NCBI GenBank assembly: GCA_900548115.1 | Contig: URJL01000001.1 | Coordinates: forward strand, 1 to 64,000 | Direction: 5' to 3' | Length of the DNA: 64,000 nucleotides | Origin: an uncultured Eubacteriales bacterium | Lineage (GTDB): Bacteria; Bacillota; Clostridia; Oscillospirales; CAG-382 | Shown here: piece after piece, positions 58,786-64,000 of the stretch | How positions within the stretch are numbered: the stretch's first letter is position 1 | Layout of the letters: every line of letters begins with the position of its first letter | Made by a program: the position numbers and the translations under genes | Notes under the pieces: model-generated | What the model was told of the DNA's origin: nothing | The model's database searches: none | Seen by the model: the letters and a program-made list of their open reading frames with translations, nothing else

Positions 58786-60870
58786 TCAAAGGCAGTCTTT
58801 GCGGGAGAGGTTGATACGACCTTTGTCGTCGATCTCCACAACCTTGACCCTGATCTCGTCGCCAACCGAAACAACGTCTTCTACCTTTTCGACGCGCTTC
58901 TTGTCGAGCTTCGAAATGTGAACCAATCCTTCCTTGCCGGGGGCATACTCAACGAAGCAGCCGAAGGAAAGGATGCGGGTTACCTTGCCGACAAATTCCA
59001 TGCCGACTTCGGGATCGTGAACGATCGCGTTGATGATGGCAAGCGCCTTTTCGCCGCCCTCGCGGTCAACGGCGGCAATAAATACCGAACCGTCGTCCTC
59101 GATATCGATCTTGGCACCGGTATCGGCGCAGATCTTCTGAATGACCTTTCCGCCCGAACCGATTACTTCACGGATCTTGTCGGGATCGATCTTGATCGAG
59201 ATCATTTTGGGCGCATACTTGGAAACGTCGGCGCGCGGCTCGGGAATTGCCTTTAACATGACCTCATCGAGGATGTAAAGACGTCCTTCGCGGGTCTGCT
59301 TAAATGCCGCCTTGATGATTTCGGGCGTAAGACCGTCGATCTTCAGGTCCATCTGAATGGCGGTGATACCCTTCTTCGTACCGGCAACCTTGAAGTCCAT
59401 ATCGCCGAAGAAGTCCTCAAGTCCCTGAATATCCAGCATGGTCATCCAGCGTTCACCCTCGGTAACGAGACCGCAGGAGATACCGGCGACCGGTGCGGAG
59501 ATCGGCACGCCCGCGTCCATAAGAGCAAGCGTGGAGGCGCAGATCGAGCCCTGCGAGGTCGAACCGTTGGAGGAAACGACTTCGGAAACAAGGCGGAGCG
59601 CATACGGGAACTTTTCGACATCCGGAATGACCGGGACCAAAGCACGCTCGGCAAGCGCACCGTGACCGATCTCGCGGCGTCCGGGGCTGCGGGTCGGCTT
59701 TGCTTCGCCGACCGAATAAGCGGGCATGTTATAGTGGTGCATATAGCGCTTGAATTCTTCGCTGTCGATACCGTCGAGCATCTGCTGATCGCTGACGGGT
59801 CCGAGCGTTACGGTCGTCAGAACCTGCGTCTGACCGCGGGTAAAGAGCGCCGAGCCGTGGGTTCTGGGAAGAAGTCCGACCTCGGAGGCAAGAGGACGAA
59901 TCTGATCGAGACGTCTGCCGTCAACGCGCTTGCCGTCGTCGAGAAGCCATCTTCTTACGACCTTTTTCTGTAATTTGTAAAGGCATTCGGTCATAGCCGC
60001 CTGCGAATCGGGATAAGTCTCGGCAAAGTGCGTGAACACATCGTCGTAAACGACCTTCAGACGCTCGTCGCGAACCGTCTTGTCGTCGGTGTCGAGCGCG
60101 GCGCGAACCTTTTCGATCGCATACTCTTCGATGGCGTCGAACATGTCGTGGTCGACCTCGCACGAGGGGTACGAGAACTTCGGCTTGCCGATCTCGGCAA
60201 CGATGGTGTTGATGAAAGCAACGACCTTCTTGATCTCTTCATGCGCCTTCATGATGGCGTCGAACATGGTATCCTCGGGCACTTCCTTGGCGCCCGCTTC
60301 GATCATGACGACCTTCTTTTCACTGCCGGCAACGGTAAGCTCAAGATCGCTCTTGGCGCGCTGTGCGGCGGTGGGGTTTACGACAAGCTCGCCGTCCACA
60401 AGACCCATGAATACGCCGGCGATCGGTCCGTTCCACGGAATATCCGAAATGGAAAGGGCGATCGACGCGCCGATCATAGCGGTGATCTCGGGCGAATTGT
60501 CGGGGTCAACCGACAGAACGAGCAGATTCAGGCAAACATCGTTGCGCAGATCCTTCGGGAAAAGGGGACGGATCGGGCGGTCGATGACGCGCGAGGTGAG
60601 GATCGCCTTTTCGCTGGGCTTTCCTTCACGCTTCAGAAAACTTCCGGGGATCTTGCCGACCGAGTAAAGACGCTCTTCAAAATCGACCGAGAGGGGCAGA
60701 AAATCGATGCCGTCGCGGGGAGCGGCGGAAGCGGTTGCCGTTGCGAGAACAACGGTGTCGCCGTAGCGGACAAGTGCCGAACCGTTCGCAAGCTGTGCGA
60801 TCTTACCGGTTTCGACGATGAGGGGACGGCCCTCGAAATCAAAGGAAAATTTCTTGTAATTTTCGAACAT
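58786..60870 (-). CDS. pnp: Polyribonucleotide nucleotidyltransferase (PNPase)
   Basis: This 694-residue phosphorolytic 3'-5' exoribonuclease works in RNA turnover. Two RNase PH domains (RYGDTVVLATATASAAPRDG, FLKREGKPSEKAILTSRVID; SALFTRGQTQVLTTVTLGPV, TRSPGRREIGHGALAERAL, STSQGSICASTLALMDAGV), then KH (IREVIGSGGKVIQKICADTG) and S1 (VGKVTRILSFGCFVEYAPGK) domains are in standard order. The start 60870 (MFENYKKF) gives the family N-terminus and has GGAGG upstream. A second in-frame ATG at 60936, also with GGAGG, would add 22 residues. Confidence 0.95.
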   Translation of the reverse strand: MFENYKKFSFDFEGRPLIVETGKIAQLANGSALVRYGDTVVLATATASAAPRDGIDFLPLSVDFEERLYSVGKIPGSFLKREGKPSEKAILTSRVIDRPIRPLFPKDLRNDVCLNLLVLSVDPDNSPEITAMIGASIALSISDIPWNGPIAGVFMGLVDGELVVNPTAAQRAKSDLELTVAGSEKKVVMIEAGAKEVPEDTMFDAIMKAHEEIKKVVAFINTIVAEIGKPKFSYPSCEVDHDMFDAIEEYAIEKVRAALDTDDKTVRDERLKVVYDDVFTHFAETYPDSQAAMTECLYKLQKKVVRRWLLDDGKRVDGRRLDQIRPLASEVGLLPRTHGSALFTRGQTQVLTTVTLGPVSDQQMLDGIDSEEFKRYMHHYNMPAYSVGEAKPTRSPGRREIGHGALAERALVPVIPDVEKFPYALRLVSEVVSSNGSTSQGSICASTLALMDAGVPISAPVAGISCGLVTEGERWMTMLDIQGLEDFFGDMDFKVAGTKKGITAIQMDLKIDGLTPEIIKAAFKQTREGRLYILDEVMLKAIPEPRADVSKYAPKMISIKIDPDKIREVIGSGGKVIQKICADTGAKIDIEDDGSVFIAAVDREGGEKALAIINAIVHDPEVGMEFVGKVTRILSFGCFVEYAPGKEGLVHISKLDKKRVEKVEDVVSVGDEIRVKVVEIDDKGRINLSRKDCL

Positions 60871-60970
60871 GCTTTTAACCTCCGTTTCGTCGTGTTCGCG
60901 GAGGCTCGAAAAAAGATTTTTGATACTTTCGAACATGGTGTTTCCTCCGTAAAGTGTATTTTTTTATTCG

Positions 60971-61061
60971 ACGGCGGAAACACAGCTTAGCACTTACAAA
61001 AAGGGAAACAAAAAAAATCTTTCCGCTTTTGTAAATGCTAAAGAGACCATGAATCCGCCGT
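60971..61061 (-). promoter_or_regulatory. Long nested stem-loop between rpsO and pnp
   Basis: Three nested helices pair across 90 nt: ACGGCGGA (60971-60978) with TCCGCCGT (61054-61061); TAGCA and TTACAAAA (60988-61001) with TTTTGTAA and TGCTA (61027-61040, one mismatch); GGAAA (61004-61008) with TTTCC (61020-61024). In the rpsO-to-pnp direction this lies in the pnp leader, where RNase-processed hairpins control pnp in other bacteria. Fold drawn by eye. Confidence 0.5.
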
Positions 61062-61073
61062 AAAAAACGGTTT

Positions 61074-61103
61074 AAAGCGGAAGGGCGAAAACCCTTCCGC
61101 TTT
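61074..61103 (-). terminator. Hairpin after rpsO
   Basis: AAAGCGGAAGGG (61074-61085) pairs perfectly with CCCTTCCGCTTT (61092-61103). On the minus strand AAACCG then TTTTTT follow the stem, so termination between rpsO and pnp is plausible but likely partial. Confidence 0.65.
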
Positions 61104-61114
61104 GAAAAATGCGA

Positions 61115-61381
61115 TTACTTTCTCAGACCGAGCTTTTCGATGATGGCACGGTAACGGGTGATGTCCTTCTTCTGGAGATAGTTGAGAAGGTTTCTTCTGT
61201 GACCGATCATCTTCAGAAGACCGCGTCTCGAGTGATGGTCGTTGTTGTTTGCGCGCAGATGCTCGGTGAGCGTGTTGATACGGGAGGTCAGAATGGCGAT
61301 CTGAACCTCGGGCGAACCGGTGTCGCCTTCGTGCGTATGGTACTGTTCGATGATCTGCTGCTTAACTTCTTTCTGCATCAT
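61115..61381 (-). CDS. rpsO: 30S ribosomal protein S15
   Basis: This 88-residue primary 16S rRNA-binding protein reads [73 protein letters not shown] and ends [13 protein letters not shown], all as expected. AAAGGTGG precedes the start. Order rpsO-pnp is the standard bacterial arrangement. Confidence 0.97.
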   Translation of the reverse strand: MMQKEVKQQIIEQYHTHEGDTGSPEVQIAILTSRINTLTEHLRANNNDHHSRRGLLKMIGHRRNLLNYLQKKDITRYRAIIEKLGLRK

Positions 61382-61539
61382 GGTTTTGTTCCACCTTTAC
61401 ATAAAAATAATTTTTTCGTCGCGCCGAATCCGACAACCGATGCACCGGGCAGGTGAAAGACCTCTTGAACCGAAAAGCGTGCTTTGCGGTAAGGCATATT
61501 TCCGCGGCACAGCGATAGGGACAGACGTCGACAAGGGAG

Positions 61540-61568
61540 AGTATACCACAAAAATAAGCGCTTGTAAA
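61540..61568 (-). promoter_or_regulatory. Promoter of rpsO
   Basis: On the minus strand TTTACA (61568-61563) and TATACT (61545-61540) are 17 bp apart, giving a leader of about 150 nt (61382-61533) that could hold an S15-binding autoregulatory RNA. Confidence 0.6.
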
Positions 61569-61622
61569 GTGTTTTTCGAAAAAACTTGTAAAAATTTAAT
61601 GTCATCGAACTATCCTTGGCTT

Positions 61623-61865
61623 TTACTTTATTTCCTGCTCCAAGTTTCGAAACAGATCGGTATCGAAAAATTCGGTGATGGTAATATTCAAGCCGTCGCA
61701 TATCTTTTTCAGCACCAAAATACCGATATCCTTACGTTTTTCGTCCAAAACGCTGTAGACGGTCGAGGGCGTAAGCCCCGATTCGTTCGCGAGGGTGTTG
61801 AATTTGATCTTGTTTTGCTCGCACAGTTCGCGAATGCGCAGAACGACCGCTTCTTTTATGCCCAT
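61623..61865 (-). CDS. Small XRE-family repressor
   Basis: This 80-residue protein is a single helix-turn-helix domain: LRIRELCEQNKIKFNTLANE, SGLTPSTVYSVLDEKRKDIG, LVLKKICDGLNITITEFFD. The start at 61865 follows AAGGAG. It lies head to head with the SLOG gene at 61994. Its target is unknown; the shared 128-bp upstream region is the natural candidate. Confidence 0.88.
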   Translation of the reverse strand: MGIKEAVVLRIRELCEQNKIKFNTLANESGLTPSTVYSVLDEKRKDIGILVLKKICDGLNITITEFFDTDLFRNLEQEIK

Positions 61866-61922
61866 AAGATCACTCCTTACGGATAGAATTTTACGGGAAG
61901 TTCCGTTTATGCGTGTACGCAC

Positions 61923-61951
61923 TTGCGTAATTTCAAATAATTTGGTATACT
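61923..61951 (+). promoter_or_regulatory. Promoter of the SLOG-family gene
   Basis: TTGCGT (61923-61928), 17 bp, TATACT (61946-61951). Confidence 0.55.
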
Positions 61952-61993
61952 GTTTTCGTGTAAATTCCGAAAAAGCCGTTTGAGGAGTAAAGC

Positions 61994-62530
61994 ATGAAAA
62001 TTCATTCTCTTTCCCAATCCGTTTGTTTCACCGGGCACCGCTCGAAAAAACTTGTCCAAAGTGAAGAGGAAGTAAAGCATCTGCTGACAACTGCAATCGA
62101 CGATGCGACAGCAGTTGGTTATACCGACTTTTTTACAGGTATGGCAGAAGGAGCAGACATTTGGGCAGCAGAAATCGTGTTGCACCGCAAAGAGCAAAAT
62201 AACCTTCTGCACCTCTTTTGCGCGCTTCCTTATCCTGACTTTGAAAAAGGACGAAGTGATGTCGAACAGCTACGCTATCCGAAAATAATTGCCCATGCCG
62301 ACGAAGTTTATACGCTGTCCTTTCAATATACACGCAATTGCTACGATGTGCGCAACCGATTTATGGCGGACAATGCAAGTCTCGTTATTGCCGCGTGGAA
62401 CGGTACGGCTTCGGGAACAAAAAACACAATTGCTTATGCATTGAAAAAGGGACGACGGGTGATCCATGTTTTGTCGGGGAATTTCAAAAAGGAGCCGCCC
62501 TCCCTTTCGAAAACCCCTTTCCGTGATTGA
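61994..62530 (+). CDS. SLOG-family protein (DUF1273/YpsA-like)
   Basis: This 178-residue Rossmann-like protein shows SVCFTGHRSKKL near the N-terminus, DFFTGMAEGADIWAAEIVL in the middle, and DNASLVIAAWNGTASGTKNT with IAYALKKGRRVIHV at the end, the sequence pattern of DUF1273 SLOG proteins. The SLOG fold binds nucleotides or their derivatives, and family members turn up in nucleotide-signalling and defence contexts as well as in housekeeping roles; no enzymatic residue is assignable here. Composition is noticeably more AT-rich than neighbours, a sign of transfer. GAGGAG precedes the start. Confidence 0.85.
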   Translation: MKIHSLSQSVCFTGHRSKKLVQSEEEVKHLLTTAIDDATAVGYTDFFTGMAEGADIWAAEIVLHRKEQNNLLHLFCALPYPDFEKGRSDVEQLRYPKIIAHADEVYTLSFQYTRNCYDVRNRFMADNASLVIAAWNGTASGTKNTIAYALKKGRRVIHVLSGNFKKEPPSLSKTPFRD

Positions 62531-62555
62531 CAAGCGCACGCTTTTGTGCTACAAT
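62527..62555 (+). promoter_or_regulatory. Promoter of the adenylating enzyme gene
   Basis: TTGACA (62527-62532), 17 bp, TACAAT (62550-62555), overlapping the last codons of the SLOG gene. Confidence 0.7.
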
Positions 62556-62617
62556 AAAACTCGTATATATTTGTGTGCTGTTTACATTATTATAGTTGCG
62601 GAAAGGACGGAGAGAAA

Positions 62618-64000
62618 ATGAAAAACGTTCTCGAATATCTCGAAGCGTCCGCTTTGCGCGTTCCCGAAAAGATCGCTTATTCCGACGAGAACGAGAGCAT
62701 TACGTTTGCCGCGCTTTATGACCGCGCGCGGGCGATCGGAAGTGCGCTTGCGCACCGATTCGGGCAAAACCGTCCCATAGGCGTTGCGGTCGGTCGGCAC
62801 ATCGGAACGCTCTGCGCCTTTTTCGGTGTTTTGTACAGCGGGAATTACTACGTTCCCCTCGACCCTGAAATGCCGTCCGCGCGGCTCTGCGGCATTCTTT
62901 CGCGTCTCGACCCGTGCGCGGTCTTATACAAAAACGGCGACAAAACCGATTCTTTTCCCGAAAGCGTTCCGCTTATCGCCTGCGATGAAATCGAAAACGC
63001 CGTCGACGAGCCTCTTCTTTCGGAGCGGCGGGCGCAAACCTTGGACGTCGACCCCGTTTATGTGATCTTCACATCCGGGTCGACGGGCACGCCGAAAGGA
63101 ATCGTCATTTCGCACCGCGCGGTGATCGATTTTATCGACGAGCTTTGCGCGGCGCTCGATTTCCGTGAGAGCGACGTATTCGCCAATCAGGCGCCCTTTT
63201 ATTTCGACTGTTCGGTAAAGGACATTTACCTCACGCTGAAGCTCGGCGCGCACGATCGCATTCTTTCCAAAAAGCTCTTTTTGTTCCCGACACTTCTCAT
63301 CGACGAATTGAACCGCGTAGGGGCGACCTGCATCACGTGGGCGACGTCTGCGTTCCATCTGGTCGCGTCCTCGAAAATTCTCGAAAAGAAAGCGCCGCAC
63401 ACGCTTCGTCTTGCCGCGCTCGGCGGCGAAGCGCTGCTTGCAAGGCACGTAAACGCGTGGAAGGCGGCGTTGCCCTCTCTTTGCGTCGTCAACCTGTACG
63501 GTCCGACCGAGGTGACGGTCGACTGCACCTATCACGTTCTGAACAGAGCCTATGCCGACGACGAGCCGATCCCGATCGGGCGCGCTTTTCGCAACAAGGA
63601 GGTATTGCTTCTTAACGAAAATCTTCTTCCCGTAAAGGACGGCGAGGCAGGCGAGATTTGCGTTCGCGGCGCGGGCGTCGCAAAAGGGTACTTCAACGAA
63701 CCCGAAAAGACCGCCGCCGCCTTTGTGCAAAACCCCGCCGTCCGTTATCCCGACATACTGTACCGCACGGGCGACATCGGCGTGAAAAACGCCGACGGCG
63801 ACATTGTTTTTCAATCGCGCCGCGACGGGCAGATCAAGCACATGGGCTATCGCATCGAGCTCGGCGAGATCGAGCGGGCGCTGGGCGGCGTTCCCGAGAT
63901 CGTCGAAGCGATCTGCTTTTACGACGCGCCGCACGACCGCATCGTCTGCGCTTTCTCGGGCGAAATTTCGCAAAAAGAGCTGGTCTTTGCCCTTTCGAAG
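62618..64000 (+). CDS. Amino-acid adenylating enzyme, DltA-like (partial at window end)
   Basis: The frame starts at ATG 62618 (GAAAGGACGGAGAG upstream) and runs open for 461 codons to the window edge without a stop. It is an AMP-forming adenylation domain: A3 core VIFTSGSTGTPKGIVISHRA, NQAPFYFDCSVKDIYLTLKL, VVNLYGPTEVTVDCTY, LYRTGDIGVKNADGD and GQIKHMGYRIELGEIERALG. The QAPFxFDxSVxDIY stretch is typical of D-alanine:carrier ligase DltA and the related stand-alone ligases of Clostridia, which load an amino acid onto a small carrier protein. A catalytic lysine near the C-terminus would lie outside the window. Whether it modifies teichoic acids or makes a small peptide depends on genes beyond 64000. 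Confidence 0.88.
   Translation, partial: MKNVLEYLEASALRVPEKIAYSDENESITFAALYDRARAIGSALAHRFGQNRPIGVAVGRHIGTLCAFFGVLYSGNYYVPLDPEMPSARLCGILSRLDPCAVLYKNGDKTDSFPESVPLIACDEIENAVDEPLLSERRAQTLDVDPVYVIFTSGSTGTPKGIVISHRAVIDFIDELCAALDFRESDVFANQAPFYFDCSVKDIYLTLKLGAHDRILSKKLFLFPTLLIDELNRVGATCITWATSAFHLVASSKILEKKAPHTLRLAALGGEALLARHVNAWKAALPSLCVVNLYGPTEVTVDCTYHVLNRAYADDEPIPIGRAFRNKEVLLLNENLLPVKDGEAGEICVRGAGVAKGYFNEPEKTAAAFVQNPAVRYPDILYRTGDIGVKNADGDIVFQSRRDGQIKHMGYRIELGEIERALGGVPEIVEAICFYDAPHDRIVCAFSGEISQKELVFALSK

Overview
The window looks like a chromosomal segment of an uncultured, spore-forming member of the Clostridia (Bacillota), most likely from an animal gut. The sporulation genes are decisive: spoIIAA-spoIIAB-sigF, a gerA-type germination operon, yqfC-yqfD, a ylbJ-like gene and spoIIP. 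The order yqfC-yqfD-phoH-ybeY-era-recO is a classic Firmicute arrangement. Consensus TTGACA-17-TATAAT promoters and AGGAGG-type ribosome binding sites are frequent. No phage, transposase, CRISPR array, tRNA or rRNA was seen. The gene-family calls come from reading motifs by eye, not from database searches.

Layout. 1-1.6 kb: dispersed intergenic repeats with perfect hairpins, an XRE regulator with a membrane anchor, and a small protein. 1.9-6.7 kb: germination operon, then the sigma-F operon. 7.0-9.8 kb: GH4 glycosidase with a divergent AraC regulator, and a membrane protein. 9.8-13.2 kb: rRNA methyltransferase, truB, and a trehalase-like gene on the minus strand. 13.4-21.7 kb: sporulation and RNA/DNA maintenance block (ylbJ-like, yqfC, yqfD, phoH, a natural ybeY-era fusion, recO, mutS2). 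21.8-31.8 kb: sugar isomerase/epimerase, rhamnulokinase, pncB, cyclophilin, a GH106-like alpha-L-rhamnosidase, a pseudouridine synthase and a clan GH-A glycosidase. 32-38.4 kb: acyltransferase, aldo/keto reductase, and an operon of a degenerate secreted polysaccharide deacetylase with a WalRK-like two-component system. 38.5-45.8 kb: dnaC-like, uxuA, RNHCP protein, exonuclease, lipid kinase, an uncharacterised TIM-barrel protein, NAD(P)HX repair enzyme, methyltransferase. 45.8-47.1 kb: L10 leader and rplJ-rplL. 47.2-51.0 kb: glycyl radical enzyme, its activase and a divergent AraC regulator. 51.1-52.8 kb: spoIIP and a small membrane protein. 53-57.9 kb: a 1637-residue secreted SGNH/beta-helix protein. 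57.9-61.6 kb: a long leader, a probable small RNA, pnp and rpsO. 61.6-64 kb: XRE/SLOG pair and an amino-acid adenylating enzyme cut by the window edge.

How the genes fit together. The glycosidases (GH4, GH37-like, GH106-like, clan GH-A), rhamnulokinase and mannonate dehydratase describe a plant-glycan forager that takes up deoxy-sugars, galactosides and uronic acids. The glycyl radical enzyme adds an oxygen-sensitive step on an unknown substrate, consistent with strict anaerobiosis. The most interesting items are that glycyl radical locus (active-site motif GCNEW rather than the usual GCVEP), the YbeY-Era fusion, the pseudo-deacetylase/two-component operon, and several structured non-coding intervals (57889-58130, 58627-58772, 60971-61061, 6775-6970). 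The low-GC islands 30.4-31.8, 47.2-51.0 and 61.6-62.5 kb look like recently acquired accessory genes, judged by eye only.
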